Part shown: one piece after another, positions 53,167 to 63,037 of the stretch | How positions within the stretch are numbered: the stretch's first letter is position 1 | Layout of the letters: every line of letters begins with the position of its first letter | NCBI GenBank assembly: GCA_963821095.1 | Contig: CAWGCJ010000007.1 | Location: 1-64,000 of the forward strand | DNA: 64,000 nucleotides | DNA from: CAVPHV01 sp963821095 | Lineage (GTDB): Bacteria; Actinomycetota; Acidimicrobiia; Spongiisociales; UBA5794 | Reading direction: 5' to 3' | Position numbers and translations under genes: made by a program | Notes under the pieces: model-generated | Told to the model about the DNA's origin: nothing | Databases searched by the model: none | The model's input: only the letters and a program-made list of their open reading frames with translations

Positions 53167-53664
53167 CTACTCCGTGCTCGGTGGACCCCAGCCGGTGCCG
53201 CCGTCGATCTGCTCTCGGATGATGTCCATGTGACCGGCGTGGCGGGCGGTCTCCTCGAGCATGTGGACGATGACGCCGCGGGCCGACGTCTCGCCATCGC
53301 GGAACGGCACGAGGGCGGCGCCATCGGAGAAGGAGTCCTGGACTCGGCGGCTCTTGGCGCACTCGGCGGCGTAGAGCGACGTGACGGACTCGATGCTGTC
53401 TTCGCCGTCGATGCGCCAATCTGCGTCGGGATCGTCGTCGCTCCACGGGAACACGGGATCGCCCTGGCCCAGGACTGCCTGGAACCACCACCGCTCGACG
53501 AAAGCGAGGTGCTTGACCACGCCGAGCAGGTTGGTGCCCGACGGCACTACGGGGCGGCGGGCGTCCTTCTCCGAAAGCCCTTCGAGCTTCCAGATCACGA
53601 TCGCTCGGTAGTCGTCGAGGGCTCGGGCCAGCGTTTTCAGCTCCGTGAGATTGGGTCCAGTCAT
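53167..53664 (-). CDS. DinB family protein (DUF664)
   Basis: 165 residues. Helical bundle with metal-ligand pattern NLLGVVKHLAFVERWWFQ (His) and HMLEETARHAGHMDIIREQ (two more His), the DinB/DUF664 signature. These bind a divalent metal; some are mycothiol- or bacillithiol-dependent transferases. ATG 53,664 begins the conserved part; the open frame extends to 53,784 without a plausible start. Confidence 0.75.
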   Translation of the reverse strand: MTGPNLTELKTLARALDDYRAIVIWKLEGLSEKDARRPVVPSGTNLLGVVKHLAFVERWWFQAVLGQGDPVFPWSDDDPDADWRIDGEDSIESVTSLYAAECAKSRRVQDSFSDGAALVPFRDGETSARGVIVHMLEETARHAGHMDIIREQIDGGTGWGPPSTE

Positions 53665-53746
53665 GGCCTGGAGACTACGCATCGCCTCAGTTGGCTGAGG
53701 TCGATGTCGGCGCACTACCGTCGCCCCACAGGGTCCCAGTAGGAGG

Positions 53747-54514
53747 ATGATCGTGAACATCGAGGGCGGTTCGGCCATCGTCACGGGTGGTGCGTCGGGC
53801 TTGGGGGCGGCGACGGCCCGCAGGCTCGCCGGCGACGGTATGAAAGTTGTGGTGCTCGACCTCCAGGATGCGCTCGGCGAGGAAATCGCGTCCGAGATCA
53901 GCGGCGCCTTCGTGCACGCCGACGTGACCGATGCCGATCAGGTGCAGGCCGCCGTCGACGCTGCGGTCGAGATGGCGCCGCTGCGGGTGCTGGTCAACTG
54001 TGCGGGGATCGGTCCGCCGGCCCGCACCGTGGCGCGTGACGGCAGCCCCCACGACCTCGGCCATTTCACCACGGTCATCGGCATCAACCTGATCGGCACC
54101 TTCAATTGCATCCGGCTCGCCGCGGCCGCCATGGTTACGAACGAGCCAATGGATCACAACGAGCGCGCCGCCATCGTCAACACGGCCTCGGTTGCCGCCT
54201 ACGACGGCCAAATCGGCCAAGCGGCATATGCGGCATCCAAGGGCGGCATTGTCGGAATGACCTTGCCCGTCGCCCGCGATCTTGCATCGGCCGGAATTCG
54301 AGTCAATACGATCGCCCCCGGAATCATCGACACCCCGCTGCTTGCCGGCCTTCCCGAACCGGCCCGTGAGTCTCTCGCCCAGCAGGTGCTCAACCCGAAG
54401 CGGCTGGGCCGGCCCGACGAGTACGCCGACCTCGTGCACCTGCTCGTCACCCACAGCTACATGAACGGCGAGACGATCCGGATGGACGGCGGCATTCGGA
54501 TGGGGCCAAAATGA
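53747..54514 (+). CDS. Short-chain dehydrogenase (3-hydroxyacyl-CoA dehydrogenase type II-like)
   Basis: 255 residues. TGGASGLGAATARRL is the NAD loop, ADVTDADQVQAAVD, NCAGIGPPAR, then SVAAYDGQIGQAAYAASKGG with catalytic Ser, Tyr and Lys. The pattern AYAASKGGIVGMTLPVARDL and the end GETIRMDGGIRM fit the HSD17B10-like branch, which oxidises 3-hydroxyacyl-CoA or steroids. It overlaps the next gene (ATGA). Confidence 0.8.
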   Translation: MIVNIEGGSAIVTGGASGLGAATARRLAGDGMKVVVLDLQDALGEEIASEISGAFVHADVTDADQVQAAVDAAVEMAPLRVLVNCAGIGPPARTVARDGSPHDLGHFTTVIGINLIGTFNCIRLAAAAMVTNEPMDHNERAAIVNTASVAAYDGQIGQAAYAASKGGIVGMTLPVARDLASAGIRVNTIAPGIIDTPLLAGLPEPARESLAQQVLNPKRLGRPDEYADLVHLLVTHSYMNGETIRMDGGIRMGPK

Positions 54515-55026
54515 CCTCCGAGCCGTACGACCTGGCGACGCCGCAGATCGATCCGGATGCCTTCGTGGCGCCCGGAGTCCACATTCACGGCGACATCACG
54601 ATCGGAGCGTTCGCCGTCATCATGTTCGGGACGGTGATGCGGGCCGAAGTCGATCGTGTCGTCGTCGGGGCCTACAGCAACATCCAGGACAACTCGGTGC
54701 TCCACTGTGACGAGGGGATCCCGTGCCTGATCGGCGAGCGGGTCACCGTCGGGCATGCCGCCGTGGTGCACGGTGCACGCATCGGCGACCACTGTCTCGT
54801 CGGGATCGGAGCCCGTGCGCTGAATGGGTCGGAACTCGGCGAGGGCGCCTGGCTGGCGTCGGGAGCGGTGCTCCCGGAGGGCCGAGTCATCCCGCCCTGG
54901 ACGCTTGCCGTCGGGATCCCTGCGAAGCCTTTGCGTGAGCTCACCGAAGTCGAAATCGAGCGGCAACGCAGCGGGGTCGACGACTACCTGCGGCTCGGTG
55001 CCACCTATCGGGAGATGTACCGCTAG
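54511..55026 (+). CDS. Gamma-carbonic anhydrase-like hexapeptide protein
   Basis: 171 residues. A left-handed beta-helix built from hexapeptide repeats (IDPDAFVAPGVHIHGDITIG and onward) with the zinc ligands of gamma-class anhydrases: His in SVLHCDEG and two in VTVGHAAVVHGARIG. Many actinobacterial members are not proven anhydrases, so activity is inferred from the ligands. ATG overlaps the SDR stop by four bases, suggesting coupled expression. Confidence 0.75.
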   Translation: MTSEPYDLATPQIDPDAFVAPGVHIHGDITIGAFAVIMFGTVMRAEVDRVVVGAYSNIQDNSVLHCDEGIPCLIGERVTVGHAAVVHGARIGDHCLVGIGARALNGSELGEGAWLASGAVLPEGRVIPPWTLAVGIPAKPLRELTEVEIERQRSGVDDYLRLGATYREMYR

Positions 55027-55201
55027 TGACCACTCGGACAATCCCGAAGGCCGAACTGCCGTCGGGATGAGCGTCCGTAGGGGACTAGTCCCTTGATGGG
55101 AAGGTGGTTTGACGCTGCGATTTTGGCGTCATTTGGTCGATAGATGACCTAGGACGATCAGGGGGTCGGGAGGCATCACCGCCGACGAAGAGCGACCTCA
55201 C

Positions 55202-56503
55202 ATGAGTTCGACAAACACGGGACCGGCTGCATCACCCCTCACCCCTCGAGGCCTGGTCAACGTTCCCGATTTGGCCGCATCCTGGCACACCTTCCGTGCC
55301 GTCATGGGCGCGATCACCGTCGCCACCGGCGTCGTGCTCGGCGCCATGTGGGGATGGGCCGGTGGCTTCATTGCCGCCGCCCTGGCCGCTGTTGCCGTCA
55401 TCGATGCGTTGATCCGGCGCCGAGAACCGCATCGCCCCGCCCTGCCGGCCATGCTCCTGGACATCACCATGATCGGGGTCGCCATGGTCGTCGTTCAGTT
55501 GGCGCCCGCCGGAATCGGGGCCCCGTTCATCTACATGTTGGTCGTCCCGGCACTTCTGCTGCCGTGGGGCCGGGCGTGGTGGGTCATGGCCTACGGCGCT
55601 GCTTGGACGGTTCTCGCCCTGATCGGTTTCGAGGTGATTCCGTTCCCCGACGTAGCCGCCGCGCCCGAGGTGATCACCGCCATCTCGTATGTCGTCTTCG
55701 CCGGTCTCACGATTGCTCTCGTCGTGGTTGTCTCCAGTGCCCTTGATCGATCTCGTCGCTCCCGAGACCAGTTCCTGGCTTCGATCAGTCACGAGATCCG
55801 CACTCCACTGACGTCGATCCTCGGGTGGTCGCGTCTGCTGCGGGACGAGCACAGTGCCCTCGGCGAGGCCGACAAAGACGAAGCGCTTCGGCTGATCGAG
55901 TCGGAGGCTACCGAGGTCACCGACATTGTCGAGGAGTTGCTGACCGCGGCGCAGCTCGACAGTGGTGCGCTCACGGTGCGCAACCGAAGGATCGATCTGG
56001 GTGAAGAGGTCGCCGCCGTGCTCCTGGCCAAGTGTCTCGAGCCCGCCGACGCCATTGCGGTGGACGGCACTGCGGCCCCGGCATGGGCCGATCCCCTGCG
56101 GGTGCGCCAGATCATCCGGAACCTGATCACCAACGCCACCCGCTACGGCGGAGGCGAAACCTGGATCAGCCTCTCAAGCGACGATTCGTGGTGCACGCTG
56201 GCGGTGTCCGACAACGGCTCAGGGATCCCACCGGAACTCGAGCACCACATCTTCGATCCGTTTGTGCAAGCCGGTCAGTCGCGGGGAACCCAACAGCCGA
56301 TCGGGCTCGGCTTGACGGTCTCTCGACACCTCGCCCTGCTCATGGGCGGTGAGCTTTCCTACCGACGCGAAGCCGGTGCCACCAGGTTCGAGCTCAGGCT
56401 TCCGATCGCCCCTCCCGGGGGCGGGAGCATCGACGTATCGGGAGGAGACCCTGCCGCGGTGCCCGGCCAGAAGCCGGCGTCGGAGTCCTCCGAGTCTCGG
56501 TAG
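55202..56503 (+). CDS. Membrane sensor histidine kinase without nearby response regulator
   Basis: 433 residues. Six N-terminal hydrophobic segments (residues 25-185) with no recognisable sensor domain; then the H-box FLASISHEIRTPLTSILGW, N-box-like LITNATRYGGG, and GIPPELEHHIFDPF with G1/F motifs. A canonical HisKA/HATPase kinase. It signals by phosphorylating a partner that is not encoded next to it. An almost palindromic region upstream (GGGACTAGTCCC at about 55,079) could be regulatory. Confidence 0.8.
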   Translation: MSSTNTGPAASPLTPRGLVNVPDLAASWHTFRAVMGAITVATGVVLGAMWGWAGGFIAAALAAVAVIDALIRRREPHRPALPAMLLDITMIGVAMVVVQLAPAGIGAPFIYMLVVPALLLPWGRAWWVMAYGAAWTVLALIGFEVIPFPDVAAAPEVITAISYVVFAGLTIALVVVVSSALDRSRRSRDQFLASISHEIRTPLTSILGWSRLLRDEHSALGEADKDEALRLIESEATEVTDIVEELLTAAQLDSGALTVRNRRIDLGEEVAAVLLAKCLEPADAIAVDGTAAPAWADPLRVRQIIRNLITNATRYGGGETWISLSSDDSWCTLAVSDNGSGIPPELEHHIFDPFVQAGQSRGTQQPIGLGLTVSRHLALLMGGELSYRREAGATRFELRLPIAPPGGGSIDVSGGDPAAVPGQKPASESSESR

Positions 56504-56539
56504 CTGCTTGCTCGCCTGCGACGAGGTACCGTCTGAGGT

Positions 56540-57907
56540 ATGAGCACTCTCCTGATCAAGAACGCCACCGTCCTGGCGACCATGGACGGAGACCGCCGTG
56601 AGATTGCCGACGGAGGTCTGTACGCCGTTGACGGGTTCATTCAGCAGGTCGGACCCACAGAGCAATTGCCCGACACCGCCGATGAGGTAGTCGACCTCGC
56701 CGGCCACGTGGTGCTGCCCGGGCTGATCAACACCCACCACCACTTCTACCAGACGCTGACCCGGGCGGTGCCCGGGGCACAGGACGCCGGGCTGTTCGAT
56801 TGGCTGCGCACCCTGTATCCGATCTGGGCGCGGATGACGCCGGACGACATCCACGTTTCTACCCAGATCGCGCTCGCCGAGTTGGCGCTGTCGGGTTGTA
56901 CGACTTCCTCAGATCACCTCTACCTGTATCCCAACGGCTCGGCTTTGGCCGACCAAGCCCACGCTGCAGCTGAAGTGGGTATGAGGGTCCACCTTTCGCG
57001 CGGATCGATGAGCCTCGGCGAGTCGAAGGGGGGCTTGCCGCCTGACTCCGTAGTGGAAGACGAGGATGTGATCCTGCAAGCGAGCGCCGACGCCGTCGAC
57101 GCCTTCCACGATCCTTCCCCTGGGGCGATGACGCGCGTCGTCATCTCGCCGTGCTCGCCCTTCTCCGTCACCCCGGAGCTGATGCGGCGGGCGGCCGATC
57201 TCGCTCGCGAGAAGGGCGTGCACCTCCACACCCACGTCGCCGAGACCCTCGACGAGGAGCAGTTCTGTCTGGAGACCAGCGGAATGCGTCCGGTCGAGAT
57301 GATGGAGGACCTCGGTTGGGCCGGACCGGACGTCTGGTTCGCCCACGGCATCTTCATCAATGATGTCGAGATCGCACGGATGGCCGCCGACGGCACGGGT
57401 GTTGCCCATTGTCCGTCGTCGAACATGCGCCTCGCCTCGGGCATCGCCCCGGTCCGCAAGTACCGCGCCGCGGGCGTGCGGCTTGGGCTCGGCGTCGACG
57501 GGTCGGCCAGCAACGATGGCAACCACATGATCGGCGAGGCTCGCCAGGCCATGCTGCTCTCACGGCTGGCGGCATCGCCGGCGCTCGAAGGCGGCGAGTT
57601 GCTCACGGCGCGCGAAGCGTTGGAGATCGCCACCCTCGGCTCGGCTGCGGTGCTGGGACGCGAGGACCTCGGCTCGCTCGAGGTCGGCAAGTGTGCCGAC
57701 TTCACCGCGATTTCGCTTGATCGCATCGAGTACGCCGGCGCCCTCCACGATCCGGTGGCGGCGATGCTGTTTGCTGCGCCGGCGACCGTCGACCACACCT
57801 ACGTCCAGGGTCGGGCCGTGGTTCGGGACGGTCGGGTTGTCACCCTGGATCTGCCCGCAGTCATCAACCGTCACAACAAGGCGGCGACTCGGCTCCTCGC
57901 CGGCTGA
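56540..57907 (+). CDS. Amidohydrolase, 8-oxoguanine deaminase-like
   Basis: 455 residues. Metal ligands HxH in NTHHHFYQTLTRAVPG; a second set GVHLHTHVAET and WFAHGIFIND; the acidic residue in LGLGVDGSASND. SGCTTSSDHLYLYPNG is the form found in 8-oxoguanine deaminases of the AtzB/SsnA-like branch. It would deaminate 8-oxoguanine (or a related purine) to urate-like products. The xanthine-dehydrogenase-type genes 1.6 kb downstream fit such a pathway. Confidence 0.75.
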   Translation: MSTLLIKNATVLATMDGDRREIADGGLYAVDGFIQQVGPTEQLPDTADEVVDLAGHVVLPGLINTHHHFYQTLTRAVPGAQDAGLFDWLRTLYPIWARMTPDDIHVSTQIALAELALSGCTTSSDHLYLYPNGSALADQAHAAAEVGMRVHLSRGSMSLGESKGGLPPDSVVEDEDVILQASADAVDAFHDPSPGAMTRVVISPCSPFSVTPELMRRAADLAREKGVHLHTHVAETLDEEQFCLETSGMRPVEMMEDLGWAGPDVWFAHGIFINDVEIARMAADGTGVAHCPSSNMRLASGIAPVRKYRAAGVRLGLGVDGSASNDGNHMIGEARQAMLLSRLAASPALEGGELLTAREALEIATLGSAAVLGREDLGSLEVGKCADFTAISLDRIEYAGALHDPVAAMLFAAPATVDHTYVQGRAVVRDGRVVTLDLPAVINRHNKAATRLLAG

Positions 57908-57930
57908 ACCCGGCGGCTCGCCACGACAGG

Positions 57931-57958
57931 TCCCCGCCCCGGAATTCCGAGGCGGGGA
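57931..57958. terminator. Bidirectional terminator between convergent genes
   Basis: TCCCCGCC (57,931-57,938) and GGCGGGGA (57,951-57,958) pair with an inner CGGAATTCCG palindrome, giving a long stem between the amidohydrolase (plus) and transporter (minus) genes. Confidence 0.65.
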
Positions 57959-57977
57959 GGGATGTGCTCCTCGTTGG

Positions 57978-59294
57978 TTACTTGGTGGCCGTCGACTGGT
58001 GCTCGAACAGGTGGGCGTTGTGCAAGAAGCCATGCACGCTGAACGGTTGAGTTGCTTCATCGTGGTGCGGCGGGAACACCATGTAGGCGGCGCCCGCACC
58101 GATCAGGCAGCCTGCGCCGCAGATGAAGAACGCCAATGGGAAGTTGCCGAGATCACCCAGCCATCCGCCGAGGATCGGGAAGATGATGCCGCCTGCGCCG
58201 TAGGAGAGAAACACCCACGGGTAGTTCTTGCCGACCGCATCGTTTCCGAACTCGTCTGCGGTGAGCGCTGGGAACAGGGCGAAGTTGCCACCGAAGTTGA
58301 AACCGATCAACGCCGCAGCGAGATAGAGCAGGTATTCGTTGCCCGCCATCGTTGTGAACAGGAGCAAGAAGACTCCCTGGCTTGCCGTCATGATGATCAC
58401 AGACCGTTTGCGGCCGAGCTTGTCGCTGAGGCTGCCCCAGGCAAGGCGGCCGATCCCGTTTGCCAGGCTGAAGAACACGGCCATGGCGGTGCCGGCAATG
58501 GCGCTGGCCTCTGTCGATCCAACGCCGTTCGCTTCGAGGGCCTCGATCGGATAGAGCTTCATCAGTCCGATCGCCATCAGGCCGGCACCGGCGCTGACCA
58601 TGAAGGTGAGCGAGATGAGGTGGAATTGGGGGGTACGCAGCATTTCGCGCGGGGTGAAGTTCTCGCCACCGGCGCCGGCCGCTTGTGGCGGCACGAATCC
58701 CTCCGGCAGCCATCCTTCCGGCGGGAACTTCATCCACAGGCTGCCGAGCACCACCATCACCGCGAACATGACCCCGTAGACCATGAAGGTGCCGTCGAGC
58801 CCGATGCGGTCGATGAGTTGACCCCATGAGCCGGCCAGCTTGACCCAGCCGAGGGCGCCAAAGCCGAATCCGGCCACGGCGGCCCCAGTGATCATTCCCT
58901 TGTGGTCGGGGAACCAACGCATCCCGACGGCGATGGGAACGACGTAGGCGAGTCCGATGCCGGCACCGCCGATGAGGCCGACCCCGACCAGCACCGTGAA
59001 GAAGTTCATCCCATCACCAAGACCGGCGATGAAGTAGCCGACGCCAAGGGTGATGCCACCCATCATGGCGAGGCGTTGAGGGCCCCAGTCGTTCAGCTTG
59101 CGTCCGGCGAACACCATCACCAGCGCAAAGGTGGCCAAACCCACTGAGAAGACAATCTGAGTCCGGGCGTTCGACCACCCACCCTCATCCTTGAGTGCCG
59201 GAGTGAAGACGGACCATGCGTATATGGCCCCCAGACAGAGCTGGATCAGCACTGCCCCGACGACAACTTTCCAACGACTGGCCGTTCCGGCCAT
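57978..59294 (-). CDS. OFA-family MFS transporter
   Basis: 438 residues with 12 helices. The opening VLIQLCLGAIYAWSVFTPAL, FSVGLATFALVMVFAG and GLAYVVPIAVGMRWFPDHKG are the OFA (oxalate/formate antiporter-like) signatures. Substrates are organic anions such as oxalate, formate or pyruvate; its place between an 8-oxoguanine-deaminase-like gene and xanthine-dehydrogenase genes suggests it may carry a purine breakdown acid, but this is only inference. ATG at 59,294. Confidence 0.75.
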   Translation of the reverse strand: MAGTASRWKVVVGAVLIQLCLGAIYAWSVFTPALKDEGGWSNARTQIVFSVGLATFALVMVFAGRKLNDWGPQRLAMMGGITLGVGYFIAGLGDGMNFFTVLVGVGLIGGAGIGLAYVVPIAVGMRWFPDHKGMITGAAVAGFGFGALGWVKLAGSWGQLIDRIGLDGTFMVYGVMFAVMVVLGSLWMKFPPEGWLPEGFVPPQAAGAGGENFTPREMLRTPQFHLISLTFMVSAGAGLMAIGLMKLYPIEALEANGVGSTEASAIAGTAMAVFFSLANGIGRLAWGSLSDKLGRKRSVIIMTASQGVFLLLFTTMAGNEYLLYLAAALIGFNFGGNFALFPALTADEFGNDAVGKNYPWVFLSYGAGGIIFPILGGWLGDLGNFPLAFFICGAGCLIGAGAAYMVFPPHHDEATQPFSVHGFLHNAHLFEHQSTATK

Positions 59295-59499
59295 GGTGAA
59301 ACCCCTTGATTGATTGACTTTGCACAATGTATGGGGCGAAGGCCCTTCCCAACAGGGTCCATTGTCGGAGCGCGGGGGCCGTTCGCCACCGGATTTTCTC
59401 GTTCGTCCGTGGCTGAGGGGCGATTTCTGGTACCCCAGCCACGCCAGAACGGTTTGGTGGACGGGACATGTGGGCGCTGGGTTGCTAGTTTTGGGCCCA

Positions 59500-60307
59500 A
59501 TGGAATTTGTGATGGCCCACGGGCTCGACGAAGCCCTTGCCGCTCGAGACGCAGCTCCCGGATCTGAGTTGCTCGCCGGCGGCACCGACCTCATGGTTGA
59601 GGTCAACCTCGCCCACCACCGACCGTCCGCGGTCATCTCGTTGCGTCATGCCCCCGAGTTGCGCGTGCTCGAGCCGCGCCGCATCGGCTCCGGGGTCACC
59701 TGGGCAACGTTGGAGCGCTCCGACCATCGAGCCTTGGCCCAAGCCGCTCGCACCGTCGGCTCCCCCCAGATTCGCGCCGCCGGGACGCTCGGCGGCAACA
59801 TCGGCACCGCCAGCCCCGCCGGCGACGGTTTGCCATGGTTGGCGGCCCTCGATGCGAGCATCGAGGTGGCTTCGCACACCAGGGGATCACGCCTGGTGCC
59901 GTGGGGCGACTTCTTCACCGGTGTGAAGCAGACGTCGCTGGCCGACGACGAGATCGTGACCGCGGCGGTGCTGCCTGCCGACCTGCCGGCTCATCAGGAG
60001 TTCGCCAAGATCGGCCCACGCAATGCCATGGTCATCTCCGTCGTGTCCGCCGTGGTGATGCGGTGGGACGACGGCACCACCCGGGTCGCCTTGGGTTCGG
60101 TGGCGCCGACGCCGCTGCGAGCGAGACAGGCCGAGGAAATGATCAGCGCCGAGGCCGATCCCTCCGACGCCGCGCTGGGCCGAGTTCGCCAGGATGGTTG
60201 CCGCCGAGGTCCGTCCCATCACCGACCACCGCGCCACCGCCGAGTACCGGCGTCATGCCGCAGGAGTGCTGGCGAGACGCCTACTGGAGAGGTGCCTCGC
60301 AGCATGA
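59500..60307 (+). CDS. Xanthine dehydrogenase-type FAD-binding subunit, one frameshift
   Basis: About 268 residues. LLAGGTDLMVEVN is the FAD loop, RAAGTLGGNIGTASPAGD the second FAD motif. The frame runs to about 60,178 and then shifts: one G too many in CTGGGCCG. Removing it gives EFARMVAAEVRPITDHRATAE and the end at 60,307, the normal C-terminus. Without repair the frame would run into the Fe-S subunit and mimic a fusion. Passes electrons from the Mo subunit to an acceptor. Belongs to the CoxM/XdhB family. Confidence 0.75.
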
Positions 60308-60768
60308 TCGTCACGTTCACCGTCAATGGAGAGACCCGAACCGCCAACGTCGCCGGCTGGGAATCGTTGCTCGGTGTGCTGCGCGACGAACTGGGCCTTC
60401 CCGGGTCGAAGAACGCTTGCGAGCAGGGCGAATGTGGTTCTTGCTCGGTTGTGCTCGACGGCGAGTTGGTGTGCTCGTGCCTCGTCATGGCGGGCGACTG
60501 CGAAGGTGCCACCGTTACCACGGTCGAGGGCTACGGCTCTGAGGATGAGGCCCATCCGGTGCAGCAGGCGATGCTCGACGCCGGCGCAGTGCAATGCGGC
60601 TTCTGCACCCCCGGGTTTGTCGTCGCCGCCGCCCACCTCTACGAATCCAACCCGAGTCCCAATGAGGACGAAATCCGCGAAGCGCTCTCCGGCAACATCT
60701 GCCGCTGTACCGGCTACGGGGCGATCCTCCGTGGCCTCGAAGCCCTCGCCGAGGAGGGACGATCGTGA
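60304..60768 (+). CDS. Xanthine dehydrogenase-type 2Fe-2S subunit
   Basis: 154 residues from ATG 60,304, which overlaps the FAD subunit stop. First cluster CEQGECGSCSVVLDG, second cluster CGFCTPGF and CRCTGYGAILRG: all eight cysteines of the two [2Fe-2S] sites are present. Shuttles electrons from the molybdenum site to FAD. Its stop overlaps the GTG of the Mo subunit. Confidence 0.85.
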   Translation: MIVTFTVNGETRTANVAGWESLLGVLRDELGLPGSKNACEQGECGSCSVVLDGELVCSCLVMAGDCEGATVTTVEGYGSEDEAHPVQQAMLDAGAVQCGFCTPGFVVAAAHLYESNPSPNEDEIREALSGNICRCTGYGAILRGLEALAEEGRS

Positions 60769-62982
60769 CCACCGAGACACGCGGTCGGGTTGTGGGCGGG
60801 ATCGGTGAGAGTGTGCTTCGCCCCGACGGTGTCCCCAAGGTCTCCGGCAACTTCGCCTACGCCTCGGACCTGTTCGCGGCCGGCATGTTGTGGGGCGCCA
60901 CCGTGCGCAGCCCCCATGCCCACGCTCGCCTGACCCGCCTTGATATCGGCCCGGCGCTGGCCATGAACGGAGTCCACGCCGTGCTCACGCAGGACGATGT
61001 GCCCGGCTTTCCCCTCTTTGGTCAAGACCACCAGGACCAGCCTGTCCTCTGCGACGGCGAAGCTCGCTACTGGGGCGAACCGGTCGCGGTGGTGGCGGCC
61101 GACGACCTGGAGACCGCCCGCCGGGCCGCTGCGGCAGTCATTACTGAATGGGAGCCACTCGAGCCGTCGGCTGATCCCGAGGCGGCCGCGGCTGCAGGCG
61201 AAGTCTTTCGAGAGATGACCATCCGCCGCGGCGACCCGGCCGCCGCTGGATCCGTCGTCATCGAGGGCTACTACGAAACGGCGACCCAAGACCAAGCGCC
61301 GCTCGGGCCCGAGGCCGGGCTGGCCATCCCGGATGGCGAAGGCGGTCTCGATCTGTACGTCACCAGCCAATGGGTCCACGTCGACCATCGCCAGATTGTT
61401 GCCTGTCTCGGTGTCGCCGATGATCGGGTCCGCTGCCATCCCGCCGGGATCGGCGGTGCCTTCGGAGCTCGCGAGGACATCTCGCTTCACATCCACATCG
61501 CCATGCTCGCCGACGGTGACCGGCCGTCCGGTCAAGATGGTCTACGACCGCAGCGAGTCATTCGTCGGGCACGTCAAGCGGCATCCCTCCCGCATGTGGT
61601 ACCGCCACGAGGCCGACGAGAACGGCAAGCTCGTCAAGGTCGAAGCCCGCCTCGTCATGGACGGTGGCGCCTACGCCCACACCAGCCCGGCCGTGCTCGC
61701 CAATGCCGCCTTCTTCGTCGTTGGCCCCTACGTGTGTGACAACGTGGTGGTCGACGCCGCCGCGGTGCGGACCAACAACCCACCCTGCGGAGCGATGCGT
61801 GGCTTCGGTGCGGTGCAGACCTGTTTTGCCTACGAGAGTCAGATGGACCGCTTGGCGGCACGACTCGATCTCGACCCGCTCGAACTCCGCCGCCGCAACG
61901 CCCTGGTCGCCGGCGACCCGCTGGCAACGTCGGGCCAGATCATCGAAGGCTCGCTGCCGACCCACGAGGTCATCGATGCGCTGGTGGCGATGCCACTGCC
62001 GGAGCCGCTCGACAGCAGTGACCCGCGCCATTTGCCCGGCGGTACCGGGCTGACCACCCCGGTATCGGCGGTGCGGCGTGGGGTCGGCTACGCCCTTGGG
62101 TTGAAGAACCTCGCCTTCTCCGAGGCGTTTGATGATTTCTCCGAGGCTCGGGTCGTCCTCACCGATGCCGGCGTCGAGGTGCACACGGCCGCCATCGAAG
62201 TTGGCCAGGGTCTGATCACGGTCTGTCAGCAGATCACCAGAACGGTGCTCGGCATGGAGCATGTCGCCGTGATCTGGGACGACACGTCGCAGATCGGCTC
62301 GGCGGGATCCACTTCAGCATCTCGCCAGACCCAGATGACGGGTGGGGCGGTCCACGCCGCCGCCGTCGGCCTGCGGGCCAAGCTGCTCGAGCAGTACGAC
62401 GGCGACGACCTCAGCGATGAGGGCGTGTGGCGGGCCGGTTCGGTGGTAGCCACCGTCGCCGACATCTGTGCCGACGGACCGGTCGAGCACTGGGTTCAGT
62501 TCCGACATCCCCCGACCTATGAGGTCGACGAGTTTGGGCAGGGCGATCCCCACGCTGGGTTCGTGGTAGCGGCCCACCGCGCGGTGGTCGACGTCGATCC
62601 GGAGCTTGGTCTGGTCAAGGTCGTCCAGATCGACACCGCCCAAGACGTCGGCAAGATCCTCAACCCGCAGGCGGCCCGTGGCCAAGTTGAGGGCGGGATC
62701 ATGCAGGGTATGGGCCTCGCCGTCATGGAGGAACTCATCGTCGATGACGGGGTGATTCGTAATCCCACGTTCACCGACTACCTGTTGCCGACATTCCTCG
62801 ATGCTCCATCGATGGACATGCGGTTTATCGAAGAACCCGACCACTGGGGCCCATTCGGCGCCAAGGGGATCGGCGAGCCGCCCACGATCAGCTCGACTCC
62901 GGCGGTGGTTGCCGCCATTCGTGCCGCCACCGGCAAGGCGCTCACCCGGGTCCCGGTCCGTCCCGAGGACCTCGCCCTGTAG
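60765..62982 (+). CDS. Xanthine dehydrogenase-type molybdopterin-binding subunit, one frameshift
   Basis: About 738 residues from GTG 60,765. First frame contains GGAFGAREDISLHIHIAMLA (Mo-cofactor loop); second has AMRGFGAVQ and the C-terminal GAKGIGEPPT, where Arg (RGFG) and Glu (GEPP) correspond to the XDH substrate and catalytic residues; the AYxCSFR motif of CO dehydrogenase is absent. The frames change near 61,515, where one extra base in GACGGTGACC breaks the frame. It hydroxylates the substrate, probably a purine. With the two genes before it forms an XdhABC-type complex. Confidence 0.8.
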
Positions 62983-63037
62983 GGGGTTGTCCGGGGTACG
63001 CTGCCGGTCGTCACCGTTGCCGTCGAGGAGGAGACCC

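Noticed and set aside
59314..60768. An apparent fusion of the FAD and Fe-S subunits in one frame
   Set aside because: Both subunits end and begin normally once the extra G near 60,178 is removed, and the Fe-S ATG is intact.
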